Positions 44,472 to 54,620 of a DNA stretch of 64,000 nucleotides are shown here, piece after piece. The position numbers and the translations under genes were made by a program. Source of the stretch: Odobenus rosmarus divergens (taxonomy: Eukaryota > Chordata > Mammalia > Carnivora > Odobenidae); contig NW_004451524.1 in assembly GCF_000321225.1 (NCBI RefSeq), positions 124,001 through 188,000 of the forward strand. Reading direction: 5' to 3'. The notes beneath the pieces were generated by a model. It searched no databases and had not been told where the DNA came from. It saw only the letters and a list, made by a program, of their open reading frames with translations. Position 1 is the stretch's first letter, and the number at the start of each line of letters is the position of its first letter.

Positions 44472-44905
44472 TTGTCTTGACAATGATTTTATAGATATGA
44501 CCCCCAAAGCACAGGCAACACAAGCAAAAATATACAAGGGGGACTTGGTCAAACTAAAAAGCTTATGTATAGCAAAGGAAACGAGTGAAAAAGCAACCTA
44601 TAGAACAGGAGAAAATATTTGCCAACCATATATCAGATAAGGGGTTAATATCCTAAAACATAAGAACACCTACAACTCAATAGCAAAACAAAAACAAAGC
44701 TTTAGTAACTTGATTTTTAAAATGAGCTAAAGGCATGGAAGATGGACATACTTCCATCTGCAAAGTGGACGTACAAGTGGCCAACAGGTCTATGAGAAGA
44801 TGCTCAGTATCACTTGGCATCAGGGAAATGCAAATCAAAACCACAATGAGATACCGCCTCACTCCTGTGAAGATGGCTATTGGCCAGGATGTGGAGAAAC
44901 TGCAG
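44472..44905 (+). mobile_element. L1 distal ORF2 segment, sense (inverted 5' half of the same insertion)
   Basis: Sense L1 ORF2 landmarks: 'caggcaacacaagcaaaaat', 'ggtcaaactaaaaagcttat', 'gataaggggttaatatccta', 'gggaaatgcaaatcaaaacc', 'acaatgagataccgcctcac', 'ggccaggatgtggagaaact'. It stops in L1 coordinates just before the point where the adjacent antisense segment begins. Together they form one L1 with an inverted 5' part. Frames are broken by stops. Confidence 0.85.
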
Positions 44906-45198
44906 TCCCTGTAAATGCGCACTACCATGATTGTGATTTGTCCACCTGTGACTAATATTCATGACAGTGGGTTGGCCCATCAGGAAGCCAGTTTTTACAT
45001 GTTAGCATCATAGTTAGCTTATGAGAGACTTTTGTTGGATTTTAATGTTCTGGATGCATCCTTCTGCTTGCTTGCTTGCTTCTCTTACATAATTGATAAC
45101 CATTTTTAATAAATTTATTTTCTGAATAAAGCAGAACTAGCACAATTCTTTAGGTTGCTATCATAATATACTTAAACTTTCAAGAGTGGGCCCACATG

Positions 45199-45387
45199 GT
45201 GCCTGGGTGGCTCAGTCGATTAAGCGTCTGCCTTCGGCTCCGGTCATGATCCTGGGGTCCTGGGATCGAGCCCCACATAGGCTCCCTGCTCAGTGGGGAA
45301 CCTGCCTCTCCCTCTCCCTCTGCTTCTTACTCTGCTTGTGCCCCCCACCGCCCTCTCAAATAAGTAAAATCTTAAAAAAAAAAAAAA
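45199..45387 (+). mobile_element. Can-SINE
   Basis: 'tgcctgggtggctcagtcga', 'tcatgatcctggggtcctgg', 'gggatcgagccccacatagg' and an A15 tail. Flanking duplication not clear ('agagtgggcccac' before, 'agagcactcac' after). The pyrimidine tract is shortened. Confidence 0.93.
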
Positions 45388-45847
45388 GAGCACTCACCGT
45401 ATCATTTTTTGCTTGTTATTTTATTTTATAAATTTAGCACTGAACCATTCTAACAAGCTCTAGAGAGTTTCTAATGAAAGTCATCAGAAGACTTGTGAGA
45501 AATAACAGCATAAGCAAAAGATAAATTCTAATATTTATCACAAACTATAAATCGGGTTCTAAGTACCATTTTTTCAGAGCTTTAATTAGGTTTTATATTT
45601 CTCTTCTAACTAAAATTATGCATCCTACATAAAACATCAATCATTTTGGGAAGTCAGGGTCAGTAAAAACATGAAATCTAGGGATTTTGGGAAACCTCTG
45701 ATCTGACCTCATTATCCAAATGGAGAAGCTGAAATCCAGAGGATGGAAGTAAATGGTCTGGCTGGCTCAGGGCTACTGACCTCCTCTGTGAAATGAATGA
45801 CTGCATTCAGTGATGTAGTATTCCTGGGCTAGGGTGGGAAGCCTGAC

Positions 45848-45990
45848 ATTTATTCATCTCCCATCATGTGTGAGCTGCTGGGGAGTCCACACTCAGGCAC
45901 ATTTTTCACAACCTTCCAGAGAAGAGACTTGGTTTCCCCATTCTCCAGTCCCCACTTGTAATGGGAAAACTGCAACCGGAAAGTCAGTGG
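45848..45990 (-). mobile_element. MIR SINE relic, antisense
   Basis: 'ctgacatttattcatctccc', 'tcatgtgtgagctgctgggg' and 'ccccacttgtaatgggaaaa' fit a diverged antisense MIR or related relic. Confidence 0.4.
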
Positions 45991-45999
45991 CTATTGACT

Positions 46000-46197
46000 G
46001 AAAGTATGTGACCTCCAAAGTTCCTATGTGGAAGCCCTCCCCCCGCCATTGTAATGGTACTCAGAGATGGGGCCTATGGGAGGGACTGAGAGAACGCTTC
46101 CCGGAGGCTGAAACCATCATAACGAGATTAGTGGCCTTAGACAAGGAGCAAGAGCTGATCCTTCTCATGGGCGTGCATGAAGGAAAGACCGTGTAAG
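46000..46197 (+). mobile_element. MaLR LTR, left part, interrupted
   Basis: Sense MaLR landmarks: 'gtatgtgacctccaaagttc', 'ctatgtggaagccctccccc', 'atggtactcagagatggggc', 'cataacgagattagtggcct'. The family continues only after the inserted LTR, at 46911. Confidence 0.75.
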
Positions 46198-46910
46198 TGA
46201 TGTAGTTTTGGAATGTTTTTGGTGAGGTCTGGAGCAGATGGCCAAATTCTTGAGGGGTCTTTGGTACAAAAAGGTGGTTTTATTAAAGCACGGGGACAGG
46301 ACCTACGGGCAGAAAGAGCTGTTGCGCCAGGGTTGTGAGGAATGGCTGATTCTATACTTGGGAGTTGGGGGAGGTAAGGACAAAGGGAAGCATCCGAAAG
46401 GACTTTCATCTGCTAAAGAAGGCTCTCAGGATGCTGGAATCCTGCCTGTTGTCAAGCTAAGGTGGTTCTTCCTTCTAATAAGGAATTAACATTAAGACAG
46501 TTGGAGGTTTCCGGAGGAATGTTCTACTCCACTGGCCTCAAGTATTTGTCAGTGGGCTGTGGGTTATTAGGAAATGTTATTTTATTTCCATTCCCTTCTA
46601 CCTCTGTTTCCCACATGACTGTGGAGGGGACGGTGATGTTAGGGCTCCAGAAAATTGAGTCATGGAAGTGAGGTTATTGATGAGAATGCTTTTTTTTTGT
46701 AAATCACTAAGGCATTTGTAAACTGATGGAGACTCACATCCTGTAGGACTGTGATCTCTATCAGTGAACCATTTGTTTTTCCCTTCCCTTAGTTTTAGGG
46801 CAGGCAGGAGTGCCTGAGGAATGTCACACATACCCCGGCTGGCAGGGGGTGGGGGGGAGGTTCGAGGTATCAGCTTGTGCTTTGTCCTCAGCTTGCCTTC
46901 TGCCCCCTCA
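46198..46910 (-). mobile_element. ERV solo LTR (class-I-like), long form, inserted into MaLR LTR
   Basis: In minus-strand sense it starts TGAGGGGGC (46910) and ends ACATCA (46198). A poly(A) signal is visible as TTTATT at 46279-46284. It aligns with the plus-strand LTR at 41442-41873 across both U3 and U5 ends ('gaggacaaagcacaagctga', 'aactgtcttaatgttaattc' in its own sense). It carries about 302 extra bases between two copies of 'acattcctc' (plus-strand 'gaggaatgt' at 46514-46522 and 46816-46824). The G8 run at 46850-46857 corresponds to the C-rich U3 stretch of the other copy. Not a provirus: the two LTRs face opposite ways and nothing viral lies between them. Confidence 0.82.
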
Positions 46911-47090
46911 TCATAAAGACATAGTGAGAGGGAGGACGTCCACAAGCCAAGAAGGGAGCTCTCACCGGAACGTGACCATGCTGTCACCTTCATCTTGGAC
47001 TTGGAGCCTCCAGAATAGGGAGAAAGTAGATTCCCGTTGATGAAGCCACCCAGTCTATAGTACTCTGTTAGGGCAGCCCAAGCTGACTCA
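46911..47090 (+). mobile_element. MaLR LTR, right part, continuation
   Basis: Resumes the MaLR order: 'gagagggaggacgtccacaa', 'gccaagaagggagctctcac', 'cttggagcctccagaatagg', 'tgaagccacccagtctatag', 'gggcagcccaagctgactca'. The 168-codon minus frame at 46598-47104 straddles the two LTRs and is not a gene. Confidence 0.8.
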
Positions 47091-47304
47091 TGCATCTGTC
47101 CCATAACTTTTCCAAAGTTGCAAAGTTACTCAGTGTTGGGCTGAGCGCCCTGAAACAGATGGATCTCTGTGCATGGTGACGGTCTGTCCTTGGGGCCCGG
47201 AGGTCAAGCTCGTTAGGCTGTCTAACATCTGCATTGGCTTAAACAATTAACGTGCCGCTGTTAAAAAAATAATACCCACATGCAAAGAATTCGGGCTCAC
47301 ATGT

Positions 47305-47385
47305 ATGGGGCATTTACTATTGCCGGGTACTGTGCTTAGTATTTTACAAAAGTTGTATCAGTTAAGCTAATTTCTTGCTCTTCTT
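47305..47385 (-). mobile_element. MIR SINE relic, antisense
   Basis: 'ggggcatttactattgccgg', 'gtactgtgcttagtatttta' and 'caaaagttgtatcagttaag' match the antisense MIR 5'-facing part. Confidence 0.6.
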
Positions 47386-48124
47386 ACTTGTGGTCTCTCT
47401 TCTTATTGTCCTGAAAGATAAAACTATACCCCTACCTTCTTCACTACCTTCGTCTGTCTGATTCAGGGCGGAAATGACAGTAGGGTCCATGGGCAAGGAA
47501 GCTCCACTTATCCAAAGTGATAAGTATCTCTGTGATTTCCTTATAAAAAACACCCCGTGTGGGCATTACGAATTTGTGCAGTATCAGTTCTTAAAATTTG
47601 TTAAAATTGAAACACTGCTGTTGAGCACATTTTGGTGCTTACGGTGAACCCCAAACTCTTCTCAATCGGGCAGGTTGTTAAAACTTAATCATTGTCTCAG
47701 CATTGTTTCATTTTATTTCTTGATGTTCCCCAATTCCGACCGCCATCCGTTGCTGCTCAGGAGATTGCATAGCGGAGGAAAACAATGCAGACGAGTTTTG
47801 CCAGCATCAGTAGTGCTGGAGAAGAGGCTCTGGGGAATACACAAGTGAAGTGAGGTTTCCATACGAAAGAGCAGAGGGTCCTATGCTTGGTTCCTCTTCA
47901 TCTCTGTCTCCTGCCTGCACTCAGGCTCAGCAGAGATACCTTTGATCAGCTCTACACAACCTGGAAAATATAAGCCATAGGCCTGGCAAAGGAGTCTCTC
48001 CACAAGTTGCTAACGAGAGCCTATGGAGATAGGAAACTGAAACTAAAACGAGCAGGGGAGACCTGAATAGGGTCCCTAAGTGAGGGAACTGGAACCCACT
48101 GAGGAGATTGGAGATTGATCCCTA
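47386..48124. other. Unassigned sequence
   Basis: No recognised element. Non-repetitive, moderately AT-rich, with a CpG-containing stretch near 47736-47800. Confidence 0.4.
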
Positions 48125-48335
48125 CATTTGGTAAACATGCGCTGGTAATGAGTCAGGAGCTGTGCTAGCTGCGGCAGTCAGAGCAGTGAGAAAGGTATGG
48201 CCCCCGGGGCGCCTGGGTGGCTCAGTCGGTTAAGCGGCTGCCTTCAGCTCAGGTCATGATCCTGGAGTCCCAGGATCGAGTCCCGCATCGGGCTCCCTGC
48301 TCAGCCAGAATCCTGCTTCTCCCTCTGCCTGTGCG

Positions 48336-48366
<31 letters not shown>

Positions 48367-48415
48367 AGAAATAAAATTAAAAAAGAAAAGGCACGGTCCC
48401 TAAAGCTTGTGATCA
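48125..48415 (-). mobile_element. L2 3' fragment, antisense, split by a Can-SINE
   Basis: 'ggagctgtgctagctgcggc' and 'agtcagagcagtgagaaagg' on the left, then 'gcacggtccctaaagcttgt' on the right of the SINE, follow the antisense L2 tail (gcactgtgctaggcgc..., cagtgaacaaaac..., gtccctgccctcatggagc). Confidence 0.5.
48206..48384 (+). mobile_element. Can-SINE inserted in an L2 relic
   Basis: 'ggggcgcctgggtggctcag', 'tcggttaagcggctgccttc', 'ggatcgagtcccgcatcggg', and a long pure (TC)n tract at 48336-48360. Imperfect TSD 'gaaaggtatggccccc' against 'gaaaaggcacggtccc'. The pyrimidine tract makes a spurious Ser-Leu (or antisense Arg-Glu) repeat frame. Confidence 0.96.
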
Positions 48416-48577
48416 GTGCAGCATTTCTCAAGCAGCGTTCCGTGAAACTCTGGGAAATGCTTCTCTCTTCATGTAATTGGTTGGAATGAATTTCATAAAA
48501 TGATTCCTGTGGGTTCAACAGGACTCTGGCTTACACATTCAAATAAAGAAGGCTTGATGGGGCTAACTAGCCTTGTT

Positions 48578-48830
48578 GAGGAGCACCGGTTTTGGAATCA
48601 CACAAATGTGGTGTAAATCTCTTTCTTTGCACGAAAAGAAAGAGAAATCTTGAGCAGTTATGTAGCATCCCCAAACCTCTCTTTTCTTGTCCACTGGGTG
48701 GTAGATGGTCCAGCTGCAGCCTCATGTTTTTGTTGAGAAGATTAAAAAAAGATGATGGGTATGACATAGTTGCTACAATGAAGCTACACAATAAATTCTG
48801 GGAAAAATGATTATTAATATCCTCGTATTT
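48578..48830 (+). mobile_element. MIR SINE relic
   Basis: 'gcaccggttttggaatcaca', 'caaatgtggtgtaaatctct', 'ttgagcagttatgtagcatc' and 'ccaaacctctcttttcttgt' follow the sense MIR order with a diverged middle. Confidence 0.5.
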
Positions 48831-49294
48831 ATGAGCTGATGTAATTTTACGAAAGAGCTAGGAAGAATAGTGCTGCCTTGGTTTGGGGGCACCCCAGGAG
48901 TATAGACCCTGAGGCATGGATTGAAGAAGTGTATTTGGAAATTGATTTCAAGAATCTGAAGAGATTAGGGAAGTAATATGCAGAAGGAAATGAAGCATCC
49001 CCCCTCCCCCTCCAACAAAAGCACGTCACCATGCTTTCTCAAGCATATCACCGCTGTGAGCCACCGGAGCTTAGTCCTGCGGGAAACTCTGAGCATCAGT
49101 GAGGAACACACACCTCCAAGTTACCCACTGAGGGGCTGAGGGAGCTGGGGTGTGTCTCCCCAGCTCTGGCTCTGTATCTATCACCAGTTCCCTGGCATTT
49201 ATATCCTGTGTCCCACTAGGGCAGAGTGTGCTTGGGAGGCAAGAAAAAGACTTCAGAGAAGGAGCTGTGGCCCTGGCAATTGGTGGTCCATCTG
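48831..49294. other. Unassigned sequence
   Basis: No recognised element or gene. Confidence 0.4.
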
Positions 49295-49881
49295 TGTGTT
49301 AGTTTTCTATTCCAAATTATACAAATATAGTGACTTAAAACAGCCACCCACCTCATGGTTCTGTAAGTCCGAAGTCCAGGTACAGTTTGACTCAACTGAA
49401 CCCCCTGTTTACAGTCTCACAAGACTGAAATCATGGTGTCAGCCAGGCTGTATTCCTTCTGGGAGGCTCAAGGGATAAGGCTGTTTCCAAGTTCATTCTG
49501 GTTATTGGCCAAATTCAGTTCCTTACAGTTGTAAGCGCCCTTTGCTTCTCCAGGCTGCCCACATTCCTTCTCCTCCTTTCCATGCGGCTTCCCACCAGCA
49601 ATGGTAGGTTAAGACCCTCTCGTGTCATGAGTCACTCTGACTTGGCATTCTGCTCCATTTCTCAGACTTCAGCTGAAGAACGTTCCCTGCTTTTACAGAA
49701 CCATGTGATGAGGTTGGGCCCACCCAGATAATCCAGAATAATCTTCCTGTTTCAAGATTCATAAGCTTAATTACCTCTGCAAAATCCTTTTTTCCATGTA
49801 ACCTAATATATGTGTAGGTTCCAGGGATCAGGGTGTGGACTGAAATGATGGGGCCTGGGCATATGTTCAGGCCACCAATAG
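49295..49881 (-). mobile_element. MaLR MLT1-type solo LTR, antisense
   Basis: The antisense MLT1 path is unmistakable: 'tgtgttagttttctattcca', 'tgacttaaaacagccaccca', 'atcatggtgtcagccaggct', 'gtattccttctgggaggctc', 'gggcccacccagataatcca', 'gaataatcttcctgtttcaa', 'catgtaacctaatatatgtg', 'ggttccagggatcagggtgt'. It is related to the sense copy at 42303-42810. The 108-codon frame at 49152-49478 overlaps it and is not a gene. Confidence 0.85.
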
Positions 49882-49909
49882 CATCTCCTAGGGCTCCCAG
49901 ACACTGTTC

Positions 49910-50128
49910 AATTATCCACATGCCAGGCGCCTGGGTGGTTCGGTCAGTTTAGCGTCTGCCTTCAGCTCAGGTCGTGATCCCAGGGTCCTGGATCGAGTCC
50001 CGAACCGGGCTCCCTGCTCGGCTGGGAGTCTGTTTCTCCCTCTGCTCCTCTTCCTGCTTGTTCTCTGAATCTCTCCTTCTCTCCCTGCAAATAAATAAAA
50101 TCTTTAAAAAAAAAATTATCCCTGTGCC
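49910..50128 (+). mobile_element. Can-SINE with near-perfect 15-bp TSD
   Basis: The body (49925-50113) reads 'aggcgcctgggtggttcggt', 'gtcgtgatcccagggtcctg', 'gatcgagtcccgaaccgggc', with tail AAATAAATAAAATCTTT plus poly(A). The TSD 'aattatccacatgcc' (49910-49924) pairs with 'aattatccctgtgcc' (50114-50128), two mismatches. Confidence 0.95.
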
Positions 50129-52035
50129 TACGTTTTGAGGTAGAAGGGAAAACTCTGAAGTGATATTTTGATAGGGGCAAAGGTCGGCAGGATGTGGCGG
50201 TTCTTCAGGTCTCAGTGGGAAAATAATTCCTTTAATTTGAAGAAAAAAAAGGAAATCTAGAACAATTGGCTCTTTGACAGGGCAAACCTAGGAAGACAAG
50301 GCCTTAGGTTTCATGGAAACATAGACTTTATTCATGGTAAATAGCCACTGTAACGTCAAAACTTACAGGGAAGTGGAGAGAATCGGTTCTATGTTTTAAT
50401 CATGGAACCTGGGATATGATATATGGAGAACCACCTTCATGCCTTTTTTTCTGACAAATCTATCCAGAACAGATTTGTACCACACGCTCTTGCAAGCAGA
50501 ACATCCTAGGCGACACCCTTGTGCCCACTCCAGTTTATGTGGGGGGTATGAATGTCTGTCCTCTACCTGTGATCACTTCAAGACGTCTGAAAAGCCATCA
50601 GTGATTGAGATAATGCCCAACAAAGCCCCCACGCCCCTTCGGAAGGGGAGAACTGAGTAGAGCTTTTCTGCTTGATCTAGGAAAGTTTTTTTGATGTTTA
50701 CACTCAAAGGTCAAGAGTGGGTTCAAGCTTTCTTCAGTCTTCCCAATTCTAACAGCTCTATATTTAAAACGCCACTAGGACTCTGAAAAACATCTCCGTG
50801 ACTTCAGCATTCCAGAAAATAGGGGCACAGTGTAATAAATAGCGTGTCACTACAGATTGATTACCCAAATGGGACAAGAAAAGTTTTGAACAAGAAAGTA
50901 GCACTACCTGTTCTGTTCCTCTAGGATGCAGATGTTCTTTGTTTCCCATTTCGTCTGCCTGCACCAAAAGGTAGCCCTTGCAAAGCTTTCGGAATGCTTT
51001 CAAAACCACTCCATAAATGCCGGTTAATATTTTCAGACTCTTGTGTAAACTATTAGGAAAAAAAAGCTGTGTTTTATTTTGTACCCGAAGATTTTGTGCA
51101 TACCATCAATTCAGTTGACCTGCTGGCTTGCAGGAATCTACTAAGAAAGACATCCGTGGTTTTTATCCGAGGCTGCCTATGGCTTACCCCTTTGCTAGAA
51201 ATATTCTCTCCTAATAAAGAGTTTGCTTGGTGTGCTCATTTACCCTCCCTTGAATCTCTGATGTCTACTTATTTACCAACTTGTTTTGTTTGCTCATTTC
51301 TTATTCCTCCGCATGGAGAAAATCTAGAATGGGTCCACCACTGCAGAGATGACTACAAAAAAATAAACAAGGGTAAGACTTCAAGCCACAGAAATGTTGC
51401 CAGGTTCCTGACTAATTTTATCCCAGGAGGGAAAACAAAACCAGAACTCCCCTTAAAGTAAAATTAAATATAATGCTAGAATACTGAGCCGGAGTTTGCT
51501 TCAAGATTTGCTTATCTGTCCATAAGCTTTGCTTTCACATATGTGGCAGGATGTCAGTAAGAAGCAAGTACTATTGAAAAACATTCATTCTCTAATGGGA
51601 TCTATCTCCGATTCCTTTGCTGCTTTCAACTTTTTTCCCCCAAACAATGCAGGCTCTGATTCAAGATGCATATTAAGCCACACTATGCCAGGTTTCTTAA
51701 CATTCGCTATTTGCTGTATTATAATTAGATGTGCCTGAGAGGCAGAGGGAATATGTTATCTACCATCATATTCTGTTTATATTAAAAGAAACCTTTTGAG
51801 AAGTTAAACATAATACGCATTATAATTAACTAGGTTCTCTTTAGAAATGGGACTTAATTGGAAGAACATGCAAACTGATTAACAGGTGGCAAAACTAAAT
51901 GGATCAGAACTAGCACATCCTCCATGTGTCCTGTTGGGATGGGCTTTTCTTTTCATTAGACAACTTTTCTTCGGAGTGAGCAAGTAGCCTAAAAGATTCT
52001 TAGCCTCTCCTTATGCATCTGTTGAACACAATTTT
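50129..52035. other. Unassigned low-repeat interval
   Basis: About 1.9 kb with no repeat I recognise. A 130-codon plus-strand frame (51069-51461) has no recognisable domain and no signal peptide; its length is within chance expectation for this window. This low-repeat stretch is a reasonable place to test for conserved non-coding sequence. Confidence 0.35.
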
Positions 52036-52336
52036 AAGAATGGTGATCCATGGCGGGGTGGAAGGGATGGGGTGGCTGGGTGATAGACATTGGGGAGGAT
52101 ATGTGCTATGGTGAGCTCTGTGAATTGTGCAAGACTGTTGAATCACAGATCTGTACCTCTGAAACAAATAATGCAATATATGTTAAGAAAAAAAAGATAG
52201 CAGGAGGGGAAGAATGAAGGGGGTTTGTAAATCGGACGGGGAGACGAACCATGAGCAATGATGGCCTCTGAAAAACAAACTGAGGATTCTAGAGGGGAGG
52301 GGGGTGGGGGAAAAAAAAAAAAAGAATGGTGACCCA
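52036..52336 (+). mobile_element. Carnivore L1 3' end with 15-bp TSD and aberrant poly(A) site
   Basis: The body (52052-52321) contains 'gggatggggtggctgggtga', 'tagacattggggaggatatg', 'gtgaattgtgcaagactgtt' and 'acctctgaaacaaataatgc', then an A-rich stretch. It continues with 'gatagcaggaggggaagaat', 'cggggagacgaaccatgagc' and 'aaaacaaactgaggattcta', and ends in A13. The TSD 'aagaatggtgatccat' (52036-52051) pairs with 'aagaatggtgacccat' (52322-52336 region), one mismatch. It is the younger L1 type seen in arctoid carnivores. Confidence 0.88.
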
Positions 52337-54389
52337 TTCTTAAAAATGCCCCTGAACGTGAACTTCATAGGAGTGAAGTAAAACACTTGTTGTATGCTAT
52401 GCTACTGATAGCAAAGTCATGATTAGCCAACATTTCTGCTTTCTTTGTTTGTAATTATTAATTTTTTTTTGTATTACCAAGTTTTTAATCATTCGTGATC
52501 CCTTAAGGGAAAAAAGGACATTCTTGCTGAGAAGTGAAAGCACAGTCACAGAACCCTCTGGCCACATTTGTTCTTTTATAATTTTTATACTTTTATAATT
52601 TTTTTTAGTTACTCGGAAATCACACACGTGCGGGTACCATCTCAGTGGCTGACCACTGAGCATGTGGGTGACCGTGAGCATGTGAATGGTGAGGAAGAAG
52701 CATTGTCACGTCACGCAGCCCCACCAACCCCAAGTTGGAGAGCTGAGGCGTCTCTCCTTCTCAGGCTCCCTTTATTAAGGGTTGCTGCCCCTTTCTCTGA
52801 TGGCATGCCCCATAAATGTGGTCAGTGCAGGAGTTGAATCAGTGATTTGTCCTCAAGTTTAGTAGCAGAACATCTCTGTCTCTTTCAAAAAGGAGGCCTG
52901 CTTTTCTTAATCAGATAATCGATATTAGAGAGTCCACCTGAAAACTTTAAATTATCAGAATAATTAGATCCTACTCGGATTTTCTGTATTTGAGCTCATG
53001 TAAATCTATAGCACTTTGATCTACTTTTATGCTTTTGCAATGTGGGTAAGGATGTATTTTACGTAGGTGTCTTTCTAGAAAAAAACATGTATATGTAGAT
53101 GCGTAGTATCTGATAAATATCCTAAGGTGAGCTTGAGACTCTGTGAAATACATAACCTCCATTATGATTCTCCACAAGCCAAAGTTCACTGAAGACCAAA
53201 CACAAGAACCACGTGAGGAAATTCACTGGGGAGTAAGAACAATCTTGCCCAACAACCTGCTGCTTTGGAAATTAAACTTTGAAAAAGAGCAACTATGATA
53301 TTTGGGGCCTAAATTTGAGCCAATTCAGCATTAACCTACTTTCTTTGTTCTCTGGAAGTAAGATGAGAGATAAGCTTGAGATAGATGTTTCTGTGTCCTT
53401 TTAGAAATGTAACAGCCAGAGTCAGGAATGAGATAAAAGGAGAACTCTTAACCCACGCCTTCCACAAAATTATCTGGGGTGCTGATCTGAAGTCAAAGCC
53501 TATAAAATATCTGGAGCTTTTCTTCCCTATGAGCTTTTATCTTTAAGGGTGAAATTTGACCTATGTTTATGAAGACATAGAGTATCTCTTGGATGAACGT
53601 GGGTTGTGCTGTTAATGGGTTCACTTCTCTGATAGTGAAATGGATCATTGGTGTCACAGTCGTGGGACAGGGAGCCACTGAGATGGTACCTGCGCGTGTG
53701 GAAGAATGACTTCATTTGTATGTTTGCCAGTGACCATTATTTAGGATTAGCAGGTACGTCTGAGTCCTCCTCCGAATCGGCCCTGTCTCTGAGAGTAAGG
53801 TTTCCTAGGCCAGCCATCACCAAATCCTCTCTGTATGATTTCCGCTCCTCATCTTGCTGCACAGAGCTTTGCTCCCCACCTCATTGGCCTTTGCAGAGAG
53901 CTGGGAATCTTTCCAAGCTGAGCCTCACTGAGCTCCTGAACCCAGAGGGCAAATCTATTGAGATACTGTGTGCAGCCGAGGACTTTCTTAGCAGACCAAT
54001 GTGTAATTTAGGACACAAATGGTAAAACTATGTGGTGTGGTTTTGATTAGCACCAGATTTTGTTCAGTTACTACACTCTGGCTATCCTGTCTTTGTTCCC
54101 TCAATATTTAAAGGTCAGAGTGATACTGTCTTTGTTTGCAGCCCTTTCTTTCCCTCCATACATGCCATAAGTCATGAAGCAATAATCAAAACTGTATCTC
54201 AAATCTTTCTTTTTATTCCAAATCCCATCTGGTTGGCTCAGGGCATTATCATTGGATGGTGGGAGGACTGGGCTGGTGTCCCCATTGGGAGGGCCCTAAG
54301 TATTTTCATTAATTTGAATCCTCAAAAATTGCTTAATTCACTTGCCCAGTGTAACATTTAGTTAGTGGTGGTTGCCAGATGCCATACTA
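52337..54389. other. Unassigned sequence
   Basis: About 2 kb without recognised repeats. A 125-codon plus-strand frame (53648-54025) and small antisense frames show no known domain. AT-rich throughout. Confidence 0.4.
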
Positions 54390-54620
54390 CATACTGAGGA
54401 TAAAATGAATAGATGAATGAGAACCTCACCTTTAAGGAATATTAGCAAGGTGACAGCTTTGAATACACTTAAAGGTAGAAATACAAAATAGGGATTTTTT
54501 TCAAATTTTAATATAGGATTTATGATGTGGGAATTGGACATACATTTGGGGGGTCAGGCTGGAGTATTGGTAAGGGAGAATGGGGCTGAAAGGGCATTCA
54601 GATACCCGTGTGGAGACCAA
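54390..54620 (-). mobile_element. Possible L2-type relic, antisense
   Basis: 'gaatgagaacctcaccttta' and 'gtgggaattggacatacatt', with 'ggctggagtattggtaaggg', weakly resemble antisense L2 body. Low certainty. Confidence 0.3.

Noticed and set aside
41442..46910. A provirus bounded by two related LTRs
   Set aside because: The LTRs face opposite directions and the DNA between contains an MLT1 LTR, a SINE and an L1, with no gag, pol or env sequence.
46598..47104. 168-codon minus-strand open frame, the longest gap-free one
   Set aside because: Spans the junction of the inserted ERV LTR and the MaLR LTR; LTR sequence is non-coding and no viral protein motif is visible.
48217..48518. Frames with Ser-Leu and Arg-Glu repeats
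   Set aside because: Translation of the (TC)n tract in a Can-SINE, on the two strands.
51069..51461. 130-codon plus-strand open frame in low-repeat DNA
   Set aside because: No domain, signal peptide, splice-site context or codon bias seen; roughly one frame of this length is expected by chance in 64 kb of this composition. Conservation testing could reverse this.
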